64,000 bases of DNA from Spirosoma pollinicola (GCF_002831565.1 NZ_CP025096.1:7369014-7433013); one strand, 5' to 3'; shown: positions 36,479 through 45,240, counted from the stretch's first letter. Numbers and translations: made by a program. Notes: generated by a model from the sequence alone, not told the origin.

Positions 36479-37522
36479 ATGGAACGTGAACCTCTGTACA
36501 CTAACCAGCCCCTTACGGGCGGATTTAATTTAATGAAGCGCATCTCCTGGAGCGCTATTTTTGCCGGGGTGCTGGTGGCCATCGTTACCCAGATGCTCTT
36601 GACTCTGCTGGGCCTGGGTATCGGTCTGGGCACCGTTGATCCCCTCGAAGAGCGCAACCCGGTGGCGGGCCTGGGCATCGGCAGCGCCATCTGGTACATC
36701 ATTAGTAGTTTGCTCTCGTTGTTTGTCGGAGGCTGGGTTGCCGGGCGGCTGGCCAGCGCACCCCGACTCTTCGACGGCATCATCCACGGGGTGCTGACCT
36801 GGTGTCTGGTGACGCTGTTGACCATCTACTTTCTAACTACCACCCTGGGCAGCCTCATTGGGGGGGCGGGTAAACTGGTGGGTGGTCTGGTCAGCACGGC
36901 TGGTTCAGCCGTCGCTTCGGCCGCCCCCGGCATCGGCAACGCCGTTCAGGACCAGCTTAAAGCCAACGGCATCGACACCGATAATATGGACCTGGGCGAC
37001 CTGAAGGGCGAAGTGAACAAGATTTTGCGCCAGACGGGCGATCCCAAACTAAATCCCAATACTCTGGAAGCCAAAGCCGACCGGGCGGGCGATCAGACCA
37101 AAGCCGCCGCTAACCGGGCGGCCTCCGACCCCCAGGCGGCCGATGACGTGGCGAGTGGCTTATTCAGCCGCCTGTTCAAGCAGGGGCAGGCTACGGTCAG
37201 CACCGTGGACAAGGAAGATGCGGTCAACGTGGTCATGAAGCGCACAGGCAAGAGCCGGGCCGAAGCCGAGCAGACCGTCGATAGCTGGATCAAGACCTAT
37301 CAGCAGGCGAGTGCCAAAGTTGAGCAGGCCAAAAAAGAGGCCGAAGTGAAGGCCCGTGAGGTAGCCGATGCGACGGCCTCGGCGGCCTCGAAAGCGGCTA
37401 TTTTCGGCTTTTTGGGACTGCTCATCGGCGTGGCGGCCTCGGGTTACGGGGCCAAGCTGGGCACCGACTCTAAGGACGATGTCAATCAATACGACCGTCC
37501 GATTGGTAACCAGCGTAATTAA
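36479..37522 (+). CDS. Gly-rich multi-helix membrane protein with coiled-coil loop (paralogue B)
   Basis: A 347-residue paralogue of the protein at 12591. The first 110 residues, starting from KRISWSAIFAGVLVAIVTQM, are nearly identical to it, with the same LGLGIGLG and GGWVAGRLAS pieces. The middle region is more divergent and richer in Ala/Lys. The gene starts METREPL-type at 36479 (MEREPLYTNQPL), which fixes the start of paralogue A. The codons are visibly more GC-rich than those of paralogue A. Function unknown. It heads stress cassette B. Confidence 0.8.
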   Translation: MEREPLYTNQPLTGGFNLMKRISWSAIFAGVLVAIVTQMLLTLLGLGIGLGTVDPLEERNPVAGLGIGSAIWYIISSLLSLFVGGWVAGRLASAPRLFDGIIHGVLTWCLVTLLTIYFLTTTLGSLIGGAGKLVGGLVSTAGSAVASAAPGIGNAVQDQLKANGIDTDNMDLGDLKGEVNKILRQTGDPKLNPNTLEAKADRAGDQTKAAANRAASDPQAADDVASGLFSRLFKQGQATVSTVDKEDAVNVVMKRTGKSRAEAEQTVDSWIKTYQQASAKVEQAKKEAEVKAREVADATASAASKAAIFGFLGLLIGVAASGYGAKLGTDSKDDVNQYDRPIGNQRN

Positions 37523-37646
37523 TGACGTGCTCTGTCGGCCAGCGGGAGCCGTTTACGCCGCTGGCCACTATCAGCGGGCTTGGTAGGGGCCTGGTTGGGT
37601 AATGCTTTAGTACCTATTTTTTGTCCTTTCGACTGAATCCCGACGC

Positions 37647-38015
37647 ATGCTGTCCTTAGCGGATACCACCGACTTACTCGACCAGACGACAACCCAGTTG
37701 ATGGGCGAGTCAGACGCATTAACACCACAGGCCGGTATTGCCCTGATCGACTCGTGGCTGGCGCCCCTACAGGTCGGGGAAAACAGCCGGCCCCTGGCGG
37801 ATCAACTCGTAACCCTTAAAGTCCTCTTAGCGGCCAACCCGGTGGATGAGTCAGCGGTGCGTGGGGTAGTCGGCCCGCTGGCCGAGCAGCTCACCCTGTT
37901 TTCCACCCAGATGGGCGGGGAGGGGGAAATGCCGGCGCTGCTGGAGGGACTTGCGACGGCGTTGCGGCAGGCGTCTGATGGGTCCAAAGCGGACACGGCG
38001 GAGTCGCCCAAGTGA
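37647..38015 (+). CDS. Unknown helical protein in stress cassette B
   Basis: A 122-residue soluble, acidic, Leu/Ala-rich protein starting with ATG at 37647. It contains LLDQTTTQLMGESDAL and LAEQLTLFSTQMGGEGEMP. The composition is that of a helical bundle. I know no family. It has no counterpart in cassette A. It sits 77 bases before the DUF2382 gene on the same strand. Confidence 0.55.
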   Translation: MLSLADTTDLLDQTTTQLMGESDALTPQAGIALIDSWLAPLQVGENSRPLADQLVTLKVLLAANPVDESAVRGVVGPLAEQLTLFSTQMGGEGEMPALLEGLATALRQASDGSKADTAESPK

Positions 38016-38091
38016 GCGGCCCGGATTTAACTCGATGCATGTGTTGATTAGTGCGTACTGTATACTATTAACTGGTTTTTCCGCTGCGCTT

Positions 38092-38544
38092 ATGGCCCCT
38101 TTAGATAACACTAGCCCATTGACCGACGACCCGCTTAGTTCGGCAGCCGACTCAACACCGGTCGAGACCCTACGCATTCCCGTGATTGAAGAGACGATCC
38201 AGGTAACGACCCGGCTGGTAGAAACGAGCCGAGTGACGCTCACCAAAACGGTACACGAGCAAGAGCAGACCGTCACCATCCCGCTCCAACAGGAGCACTA
38301 CACGGTCGAACGGATGGCTCTGAATGCATACGTAGATGAACGGCCTACCACTCGCCAGGAGGGAGACACCACCATCTACCCCGTGGTGAAAGAAGTGCTG
38401 GTGGTGCAAAAGCGGCTGCTGCTCGTCGAAGAAATTCGGGTCACCCGCCAGCCAATCCAAACTGAGGAGACCCAGACGGTTACCCTTCGCCGGGAAGACA
38501 TCACCGTCGAGCGGACTCCGTTGAATCCCGAACGTCCGGCCTGA
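38092..38544 (+). CDS. DUF2382 (YsnF/AvaK-type) stress protein, short form (paralogue B)
   Basis: About 150 residues from the ATG at 38092 (MAPLDNTSPL). The body repeats the strands seen in the copy at 13867: LRIPVIEETIQVTTRLVETS, then LTKTVHEQEQTVTIP, and VTLRREDITVERTPL at the end. An upstream in-frame ATG at 38035 would add a hydrophobic stretch, but the shorter form matches paralogue A better. It lies 70 bases before the YflT-DUF2382 gene. Confidence 0.85.
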   Translation: MAPLDNTSPLTDDPLSSAADSTPVETLRIPVIEETIQVTTRLVETSRVTLTKTVHEQEQTVTIPLQQEHYTVERMALNAYVDERPTTRQEGDTTIYPVVKEVLVVQKRLLLVEEIRVTRQPIQTEETQTVTLRREDITVERTPLNPERPA

Positions 38545-38614
38545 GAAATTGGCCTTCGTTAATAAATCAAGTGTTTAATCTTACCAAAAACCGGAGTAAA
38601 CCCCAAAACAACGC

Positions 38615-39487
38615 ATGGCACACACAGTAATCGGCATTTTTGACAATGCCTCCGAGGCTCAAACGGCCGTTGATCAATTAGTTAGTAACGGTTTCAGCCG
38701 CAGCAACATTGACCTATCGGCTGGTACAAGCAGCGCGGCTACGGGCTCCGATGCCCTCATCCCGGATCGACACGTGAATACCTCGGGCACCCGCACCGAA
38801 GAGCTTGTCGATGACACCAAAGACGTTGGCAGCAGCGTGGGCGGTTTCTTTAGTTCGCTGTTTGGCAGCGACGATGACGACGACACTAAAAAGTATTCGA
38901 CCGTCGGTAGCCGCGGCTCGATCGTGACCGTGCATGCGGACACGGATCAGCAGGCCGAACAGGCCGCCGACATTCTGGATGAAGCCGGGGCGGTGGATGT
39001 CAACGAACGGGCCGCCGAGTATGGGTATAGCAGCACAACACCAACGACCCCGGTGAGCACTGAAGGCGACCAGACCATCAAAGTGATCGAGGAAAATCTG
39101 GAAGTGGGCAAACGCACGGTCGAAACGGGTGGGGTACGGATGCGCAGCCGCATCGTGGCCAGGCCCGTGGAAGAAAGCATCCGCCTGCGGGAAGAGCGGG
39201 TTACGGTAAACCGCACCCCGGTGAATCGGCCCGCTACGGCGGCTGATCTGAACGCTTTCCAGGAAGGCGAAATTAGCCTGACTGAACACGCCGAAGTGCC
39301 GGTGGTGTCGAAAACGGCGAGCGTCGTGGAAGAAATATCGGTGGGCAAAGCCGTTACCGAACGAGAGGAGGTAATTAAGGATACAGTTCGCAAAACCGAA
39401 GTCGATGTGGAGAATCTGGGTACGACGGATCAATCGATTCGTCCGGCCGGTACGGACTCAGATGAGGTGACCTATTCGACCAAGTAA
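38615..39487 (+). CDS. YflT-like plus DUF2382 protein (paralogue B)
   Basis: A 290-residue protein with the same layout as the copy at 14379: a YflT/GSP17M domain (TVIGIFDNASEAQTAVDQLV, then IVTVHADTDQQAEQAADILD), a Ser/Asp linker, and a DUF2382 domain (IKVIEENLEVGKRTVETGGV, then RSRIVARPVEESIRLREERV). The last codons EVTYSTK agree exactly between the copies. The stop codon lies inside an unusually long perfect hairpin (39485-39560). Confidence 0.9.
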   Translation: MAHTVIGIFDNASEAQTAVDQLVSNGFSRSNIDLSAGTSSAATGSDALIPDRHVNTSGTRTEELVDDTKDVGSSVGGFFSSLFGSDDDDDTKKYSTVGSRGSIVTVHADTDQQAEQAADILDEAGAVDVNERAAEYGYSSTTPTTPVSTEGDQTIKVIEENLEVGKRTVETGGVRMRSRIVARPVEESIRLREERVTVNRTPVNRPATAADLNAFQEGEISLTEHAEVPVVSKTASVVEEISVGKAVTEREEVIKDTVRKTEVDVENLGTTDQSIRPAGTDSDEVTYSTK

Positions 39488-39560
39488 TTCCCCTGATGGA
39501 GCAGACTGAGGCGGCTGTTTTAGCAAACAGCCGCCTCAGTCTGCTCCATCAGGGGAATTA
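39485..39560 (+). terminator. 36-bp perfect hairpin overlapping the YflT-DUF2382 stop codon
   Basis: Arms at 39485-39520 and 39525-39560 are perfectly complementary, with a 4-base loop TAGC. The left arm begins in the TAA stop codon. Terminators of 36 base pairs without mismatch are rare; no T-tract follows the right arm. The next gene starts 13 bases later, at 39573. Confidence 0.8.
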
Positions 39561-39572
39561 ATCGCTACCGAG

Positions 39573-39824
39573 ATGGGCAAAAAACCGTTGTCTGCCGGGC
39601 TGGACGAACCGTTCAGCTTCCCCTGTCAGGCCAACCGGGATACCACCTGGGCCACTGATCCGGCTAATCCAGTGGCCGCACAAACCGGTCCCATTCGCCA
39701 AGGAGACACCATCTGGTTGCAGGCGGAACGGTTTGGCAGTGGGCCCCAATGGCAAGCCGCTCGACTAGCCGATCATCGGCTCTGCTTTGTGCAGCCCCAC
39801 CATTTCGATTCGTTAAATCCCTAA
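39573..39824 (+). CDS. Small unknown protein (family P1, copy 2)
   Basis: An 83-residue paralogue of the protein at 25012. The common pattern is NPV/NPAN followed by GPIRQGDTIWLQAERFGSGP and W-AARL, ending in an aromatic segment (LCFVQPHH). It begins with ATG at 39573, directly behind the hairpin. Here it forms part of stress cassette B. Function unknown; a small beta domain is guessed. Confidence 0.65.
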   Translation: MGKKPLSAGLDEPFSFPCQANRDTTWATDPANPVAAQTGPIRQGDTIWLQAERFGSGPQWQAARLADHRLCFVQPHHFDSLNP

Positions 39825-39897
39825 TCTTTTCGGATGGGTAGAGGCTGGTCTACCCGGCATTCTAAACCCCAATACTCATTTTACTCCCCCTACTTTT

Positions 39898-41118
39898 ATG
39901 AGCAGTAGCCTACTCGACCACCTGCGCTCTACGTTTACCCCGGCGGCTGTTAGCGAGCTGTCCCGCACCCTGGGCGAAGCCCCGGCCCCCATCCAAAAAG
40001 CACTCGACGGCCTGCTGCCCGCCGTCACGGCGGGGGTCATCAACCGGGCCTCCGGGCAGCAGGGGGCAACCCAATTGTATCAGTTACTGCGCGATACGCC
40101 CTTTGCGCGTGATTCCACCCTGAGCCAGCTGGTTGACACGGGTGATCATCGCCAGAAAGCGGCGGACTCCGGCAATGGCCTGTTCAAACAACTTTATCCG
40201 GACCAGCCCAACCGATTGGCCGAAGCGACGGCGCAATACAGTGGGGTTAGCCCGGGATCGGCTACTACCCTGACGGGGTTGGTCATGTCGGTGCTGATGG
40301 GCTTTTTGCACCAGCAACTCAGCAGCCGGTCACTGACCCAGTCCCAACTGAGTGCGCTGCTTTTGGGCGAAACCGATTCGGCCCGGCTGGCGATTCCAAC
40401 CGGGTTGGCAGCCCTTTTAGGCTGGTTCTTGGGTACGCCCCGGCCAGCCAGCGCCCTGCGAACCGAGCCGATCCCCCCGGCTGCGAACGAGGACCGGCCC
40501 GCGGGCGTAGTTTGGTGGCGCTGGCTGCTCGGGGCGCTGGCTTTACTGGCGCTGCTGTTTTTCTTACTGCGCGGGTGTAACCGCGATAAGACCCAGCAGA
40601 CCGTTGACGCAAGCTCTACTGTGGCCTCTGACACCATCGCCAGTGATGGGAACGGCAACGGTCCCGAGGTGCGGGTGGGGGTTGATCTACCAGGGGGTCG
40701 AAAATTAAGCGTTGTCGAACATTCCTTCAACGATAGCTTAGCCCGCTATCTAGCGACTACCGGTAGCCAGACACCACGCGTGTTTACGTTTGACAACTTA
40801 ACCTTTGAAACCGATTCGGCCCGCATTACGGCCCAGGCCCGGCCCCACGTGGATGATCTGATCCAGATCATGCAGGCCTACCCGACGCTGCAAATCCGCA
40901 TCGAGGGCAACACCGACAGTACGGGCGACGAGGCCATTAATGACCCCTTATCGGGAGAACGGGCCGAAACGGTTAAACAAGCTTTGATCCAGGGTGGCAT
41001 TGCAGCCAGCCGGGTGAGTACCCGGGAGCGGGGGGATACCAAACCCGTAGCCAGTAATCAGACCGCAGCCGGTCGTCAGAAGAACCGCCGAATTGACGTG
41101 ATAATCACTAAGATCTAG
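39898..41118 (+). CDS. DUF937 - transmembrane - OmpA-domain envelope protein (paralogue B)
   Basis: A 406-residue paralogue of the protein at 10508. The DUF937 part (1-165) starts LLDHLRSTFTPAAVSELSRT; the transmembrane helix is near 200-220 (WWRWLLGALALLALLFFLL); one OmpA domain follows at about 285-405, with RIEGNTDSTG and KNRRIDVII. The second OmpA domain of paralogue A is absent here. The shorter copy probably reflects the ancestral form, or a loss. A terminator follows at 41140. Confidence 0.85.
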   Translation: MSSSLLDHLRSTFTPAAVSELSRTLGEAPAPIQKALDGLLPAVTAGVINRASGQQGATQLYQLLRDTPFARDSTLSQLVDTGDHRQKAADSGNGLFKQLYPDQPNRLAEATAQYSGVSPGSATTLTGLVMSVLMGFLHQQLSSRSLTQSQLSALLLGETDSARLAIPTGLAALLGWFLGTPRPASALRTEPIPPAANEDRPAGVVWWRWLLGALALLALLFFLLRGCNRDKTQQTVDASSTVASDTIASDGNGNGPEVRVGVDLPGGRKLSVVEHSFNDSLARYLATTGSQTPRVFTFDNLTFETDSARITAQARPHVDDLIQIMQAYPTLQIRIEGNTDSTGDEAINDPLSGERAETVKQALIQGGIAASRVSTRERGDTKPVASNQTAAGRQKNRRIDVIITKI

Positions 41119-41139
41119 TTTGATGGGCTGGGTTCGTTA

Positions 41140-41181
41140 ATTACTTGCGTGAACCCGTTTTTATTGGTTCACGCAAGTAAT
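41140..41181. terminator. Bidirectional hairpin terminator
   Basis: Perfect 16-base arms at 41140-41155 and 41166-41181, with a T-rich 10-base loop. It lies between the converging DUF937-OmpA gene (plus) and the small membrane protein gene (minus), as expected of a shared terminator. Confidence 0.75.
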
Positions 41182-41214
41182 GGTTTCTCGCACTCACCGA
41201 ACCACTAAGGTAGC

Positions 41215-41610
41215 TCAGGACCGTTTCAACCCGTTGGTTCGGTGAGCGCGAAACCAACCATTGCTCTGCTTGGAAAATAAGCCTACCAGAGCGATCAATG
41301 AGATAAGCGTCGAGATCAAATCGATCACTGTCGACCCGGGGTGCAGACTATAGGCCAACGAAAAAGCGGATAGGGAACTGATTAGACCCAGGCCTATAAT
41401 TCCCGCTAGTACCAGTCGGGCCCAGTTAGCGCCCCGATGGATCAGGCGCAGTAGCCCGTAAACGCATAAAGTGCCCAGTATGACACCCAGTATACTGCCC
41501 AACGAATAGCCGCCCGAGAAGGCAAAGCCCAGTAGTTCGATGCTGACACAAAGCACCACTAAGCGCAGGGCATTCAACAGGGAGGTCGGGGGACGGGTAA
41601 GCGATGGCAT
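41215..41610 (-). CDS. Small four-helix membrane protein
   Basis: About 131 residues from the ATG at 41610, with four hydrophobic segments (for example LLGFAFSGGYSLGSILGVIL and LVLAGIIGLGLISSLSAFSL). A TTG four codons upstream is also in frame. The family is not recognised with certainty; it has the look of a small hypothetical inner-membrane protein. A basic Ser/Asn-rich tail ends it. Confidence 0.6.
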   Translation of the reverse strand: MPSLTRPPTSLLNALRLVVLCVSIELLGFAFSGGYSLGSILGVILGTLCVYGLLRLIHRGANWARLVLAGIIGLGLISSLSAFSLAYSLHPGSTVIDLISTLISLIALVGLFSKQSNGWFRAHRTNGLKRS

Positions 41611-41702
41611 AGGTTGGTCCAAACGAGTTAGCGTAGGGATAACGACTTGAGACCGATTAAGTTTAGCAAGTCAAATAAGCAATAGTAAACGATGACGAGT
41701 TG

Positions 41703-42140
41703 ATGAAACTAACCGAATTAGTTGCCATTCACGTGGGCCATACGACCCTCAGTCCTGCTATGGTAAGAGGGTTTCTGCAAACGCCCCCCCGATACCGGCA
41801 GTGGGGGGTCTATTGTCACCTTGCCCCGGCTTTTCTGGATCAACTTAATGCGACCGATCTGTTTGAGTTTTATCTGCGTCAGTACCTGATAGGCCGCCAC
41901 AAAACCTCACAGGCTGTTTTGCGAGAAGTGCGCACGTTTGTTGATCATGACCCCAAGGGAGCGTATCACTTAATTAATTATTCCTTATCGAATATACGCT
42001 ATCAACTACTCTCCTTGGAATGGTACGAGTTACTGCCTCGATTAGAGACAGCTAGGAAACGAATTGTCGAGTTGGCTCCGGAGATTGATCATCAAACCCG
42101 GCCTTTGGGGTCGGCTTTTCGAGAGAATCTTAGTAACTAG
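41703..42140 (+). CDS. Unknown helical soluble protein
   Basis: About 145 residues from the ATG at 41703 (the frame also opens at a TTG one codon upstream). Charged and Arg/Leu-rich, with YHLINYSLSNIRYQLLSLEW and LPRLETARKRIVEL. No membrane helix or signal peptide. No family recognised. A weak hairpin at 42326 follows. Confidence 0.5.
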   Translation: MKLTELVAIHVGHTTLSPAMVRGFLQTPPRYRQWGVYCHLAPAFLDQLNATDLFEFYLRQYLIGRHKTSQAVLREVRTFVDHDPKGAYHLINYSLSNIRYQLLSLEWYELLPRLETARKRIVELAPEIDHQTRPLGSAFRENLSN

Positions 42141-42325
42141 TTGACACCCTAGAAAGAATTCATTTACTGGCAATTAAAGGGTTCAATACGGCATTAGTGA
42201 GGGCAGTGGTTTTCTATCAGAACGTTCTAGTACCGTATAAGATAGATCGGGCATTTAACTCTGATTGTCGTTAACCGCCAGCTAAGGAGCGCAACTACCG
42301 ACGTCAATCAACCAGAAATTGCCTC

Positions 42326-42351
42326 CTAACTGTCTATATATGGGCAGTTAG
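42326..42351 (+). terminator. Weak AU/GU hairpin
   Basis: Eleven base pairs including two G-U pairs around a TATA loop; no T-tract. It lies in a 319-base gap between two small genes and may end transcription of the gene at 41703. Nothing else coding is visible there. Confidence 0.3.
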
Positions 42352-42459
42352 TCAGATAATACGATGCGAAACCGTTTTTCGTCGACTATAGACGAGTCTT
42401 ATCTCAAGGACTAGCTTTGGAAATTCTCGTTACCTCGGTTAATTCTAAGCTTACTACTA

Positions 42460-42693
42460 ATGGCTAAAAGGGCAGTTAAACAGATAGTAATAGAGGAGTT
42501 AATTGATCGAATTAACTTATCAGGACTCTCCTCTGCTGAAGAAGAAACTTTTAAAATCTGGCTGATCAAAAGCGCTCCTCTGCATACCTCGATTGAAACA
42601 GCATTGCGGAGAGGACACTCCGTGAAAGCCTGCGCAAACACGTATCGAAGACAAACCGAATACTGGGTACAAATTGAAGAACCGGAGAATTAA
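42460..42693 (+). CDS. Small unknown protein (family P2, copy 2)
   Basis: A 77-residue soluble protein starting with ATG at 42460, related to the protein at 25816. Shared positions are E-(I/L)-(V/I)-D-(Q/R)-I-(D/N)-LS-L, a F..W(I/L) segment, a (S/T)....AL(Q/R)RG motif and a terminal Y.(L/V).IE strand. The N-terminus (MAKRAVKQIVIEE) is basic. No function known. Confidence 0.6.
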   Translation: MAKRAVKQIVIEELIDRINLSGLSSAEEETFKIWLIKSAPLHTSIETALRRGHSVKACANTYRRQTEYWVQIEEPEN

Positions 42694-42965
42694 AGCTGAT
42701 AATACTCGTCTTACTTAATTGTTACATTAATTTTGGAATGAGGGATTATGAGATATTATTTGAAACAGCCTACAAATATGATGTTATCGTGGCTAGATGA
42801 TAGGTAGTGCCATTGATAAAAAGATGCCAAAAATTACACCGAGGTAGCCAATTATGAATCGCTTATAGTCAGTTCGAATATTTGTTGGCGACCATTGGTT
42901 ATGCATTGAGTGTTAATCTGTTAACTTGTATCGCTTCACAAATGGGCGATAAGTGTTCTAGCGTT

Positions 42966-44978
42966 ATGACTTTCCTGATTTCCAGCTTATATACATCAGT
43001 TTGGTTCTTGGGAAGAATTTGGTTCTTCCTATTTATGGGATTCTCTCCTGTAGCCTGGGCTCAAATCGATTCGATTCACGCTAGTCCAATCCAAATAAAG
43101 ATGGCCCCCTTACCTCTTGAGAAATTCCGCAAACAAGCTATTAGGGCGGGAGCCATCGATTCGTCGATGGCTCTTAATATTACGGCCCTGTCGCCTAAAA
43201 GTAACCAGCGCGACAGCGTTTTTTATACCCGATTGAAAACCCGCATGTATAAACACCGGCTTACTCACCAGTTATATGACGCGGTTTTTCAAGATGTCTA
43301 TAATAGTCATTCCCAAACGGGCGAAGTCAGCACGCTGGCCGTGAACCCCTTCTCAGCGTTTAAGGGTCAAACCATAGGTGCCATTTATATTCGTCGCCTG
43401 GGCGTGTTTGGCCGCTCGGTCTATGATACACTGCGCCAGTCAGGCAATAGGTTCGAAAAACTGGGCAGTCAGTTGCATACAAACACTAAAGAATATGTAA
43501 TTCGCCATTCGTATTTACTCTTTAAGGTCGGCGATGCGTTGGACCCAATTGTACTTCAGGACAACGAGCGGCTTCTGCGAACGACTTCCATCTTCCATGA
43601 TGCTCGGATTCAGGCCGTTGCTCGTCCGAGTGAGGAGTTTGTAGTCGATATCTACGTAATTACCCAAGATGTTTGGTCATTATTGCCAACAGGAGGCTTT
43701 GGTGGATTTGACAACTTTAGTGTTGGTTTACAACAACTAAATTTCCGGGGCCTGGGCCATCAGGTATCCGCCCAACTAGCTTATTCGGGTAGCGACCCTC
43801 GCCAGACCTTGGAGTACGAGGCTCATTATAAAATACCCTTTATCGGCAAAACCTTCTTAACGGCACAGGCAGACGGGGTATATCTACGTGACTTGAAACA
43901 AGCCTCGGTCAAACTCTACCGCCCATTCATAACGCCGGATACCAAATATGCGGGCTCATTTGAACTGAACCATACCCAGCTCAACACTCAGGTGATCACC
44001 CGACTGGACAGCGTAATACGGGTTCCGATCGGCTATTATTATTCTGACCTATGGCTGGGCCGCTCGTTTCGCTTGTTTTACAAGCCGTCGGGTACGGACA
44101 CCAAGGGCCGTTCCCGGCTGATTGTAGCCCTGCGCAATACGAATTATGCGTACGTACAACGTCCCACCGTCACGGCGGATACCAATCAGGCCTACCAGAA
44201 CAACCGCACTACGCTGGTTAGTCTGGGCTATTCCCGCCGCAAATACGTGAGGGATGTGCTCATTTATGGCTTCGGCCGGACCGAAGACGTCCCGGTGGGG
44301 GTCTCCCTGATTGCCACCGGGGGCGTTGATTACGCCGAGCTGGGCCAGCGCTTATACACTGGTCTATCATTCGCCCAGGGTAATTACGTGCCCCATCTGG
44401 GTTATCTCTACAGCTTAGTGAGTATCGGGGGCTTTCACCGGCGGCAGCGGATCGAGCAGGGGGTGTTCTCGCTGGAGACCAATTACTTTAGTCCCCTGCT
44501 ACTTAACCGATGGGGCAATCTGCGGCACTTTCTCACGGGTCGTTATACGGCGGGCATTGGCCGGTTTAATAACGAATACATTTCGCTCAATACCAGCAGC
44601 GGCAACCAGAACGATGCCATCAGTGTAGCCAGTGATGCCCTACGGGGGACCCACCGCTTATTCTTGGGCTACGAGAACATTCTCTTCACGCGGGTCAGTG
44701 TGGTGGGCTTTCGGGTGGCACTGCTCAGCTTCGTGAGTGTAGGGCTGGTGAGCTTTGCCGATCGGTCTTTCTTGGCGGGTCCGCTTTACCAGGGTTACGG
44801 GCTGGGCTTTCGGTTGCGGAATGAAAACCTGACCTTTAACAGTATTCAGATCCGGCTAGCGTATTACCCTAACATTCCGGGCAACGCCACGCCCTTTCGA
44901 CAGGCTTTCGAAGCAGTTCCCTCGGTTCGTTTTCGGGATTTTGATCTACCGGCTCCCCAGATTATTGCCTACCAATAA
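42966..44978 (+). CDS. Large outer-membrane beta-barrel protein (surface-antigen-like)
   Basis: About 670 residues. The ATG at 42966 gives a signal peptide (ending VAWAQ); the frame also runs 28 codons upstream without a better start. Residues 130-230 have POTRA-like alternation (IGAIYIRRLGVFGRSVYDTL, SYLLFKVGDALDPIVLQDNE), and the rest is a barrel of aromatic-flanked strands (GLGHQVSAQLAYSG, LSFAQGNYVPHLGY). The arrangement resembles the BamA/TamA-type surface antigens without their signature ends. It is a lone gene; the barrel assignment is confident, the role is not. Confidence 0.7.
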   Translation: MTFLISSLYTSVWFLGRIWFFLFMGFSPVAWAQIDSIHASPIQIKMAPLPLEKFRKQAIRAGAIDSSMALNITALSPKSNQRDSVFYTRLKTRMYKHRLTHQLYDAVFQDVYNSHSQTGEVSTLAVNPFSAFKGQTIGAIYIRRLGVFGRSVYDTLRQSGNRFEKLGSQLHTNTKEYVIRHSYLLFKVGDALDPIVLQDNERLLRTTSIFHDARIQAVARPSEEFVVDIYVITQDVWSLLPTGGFGGFDNFSVGLQQLNFRGLGHQVSAQLAYSGSDPRQTLEYEAHYKIPFIGKTFLTAQADGVYLRDLKQASVKLYRPFITPDTKYAGSFELNHTQLNTQVITRLDSVIRVPIGYYYSDLWLGRSFRLFYKPSGTDTKGRSRLIVALRNTNYAYVQRPTVTADTNQAYQNNRTTLVSLGYSRRKYVRDVLIYGFGRTEDVPVGVSLIATGGVDYAELGQRLYTGLSFAQGNYVPHLGYLYSLVSIGGFHRRQRIEQGVFSLETNYFSPLLLNRWGNLRHFLTGRYTAGIGRFNNEYISLNTSSGNQNDAISVASDALRGTHRLFLGYENILFTRVSVVGFRVALLSFVSVGLVSFADRSFLAGPLYQGYGLGFRLRNENLTFNSIQIRLAYYPNIPGNATPFRQAFEAVPSVRFRDFDLPAPQIIAYQ

Positions 44979-44995
44979 CCGATAGAGTAGGGTCG

Positions 44996-45051
44996 TATGC
45001 TATTGATGGCGTTGGACAGTTATTAAAAAATCATTGTCTCACAATTCGCTC
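44996..45051 (+). repeat. Dispersed repeat R2, copy a (left part, interrupted by the MITE)
   Basis: Begins TATGCTATTGATGG, continues TTGGACAGTTATTAAA and ends GTCTCACAATTCGCTC, matching copies e (54595) and g (59991). The MITE at 45052 breaks it after the target sequence GCTC. No right half (GGGCGTTTA) is evident after the MITE. Confidence 0.7.
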
Positions 45052-45200
45052 GTGGCTGTTGCACAACTCACGCATAGTCAAAAGTGTGGTTAGTAAAGCC
45101 ACTGGCTGGTAAAAATCCTGTGTTTGTGGAAGGCTAAAACGACCCTTGCAGTATATAAGAAACCTCGGACTGCTCTTTGTTCTAGTTGTGCAACAGCCAC
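45052..45200. mobile_element. MITE copy 1 (IS1182-derived)
   Basis: A 149-base element with perfect 17-base terminal inverted repeats GTGGCTGTTGCACAACT (45052-45068 and 45184-45200). It is flanked by a 4-base duplication, GCTC (45048-45051 and 45201-45204). There is no coding capacity. A second copy lies at 53324. The terminal repeat also begins the IS1182-type element at 62836. Confidence 0.85.
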
Positions 45201-45240
45201 GCTCCATTTGCATTACACAGAATTGAAAGCAAGTGACGAA

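Noticed and set aside
38170-39433. Long minus-strand frames opposite the DUF2382 genes
   Set aside because: His/Phe/Arg-rich composition is that of antisense of coding DNA; the plus-strand genes are well supported.
45031-45213. A 60-residue minus-strand frame
   Set aside because: It lies almost entirely inside MITE copy 1, whose inverted ends explain it.
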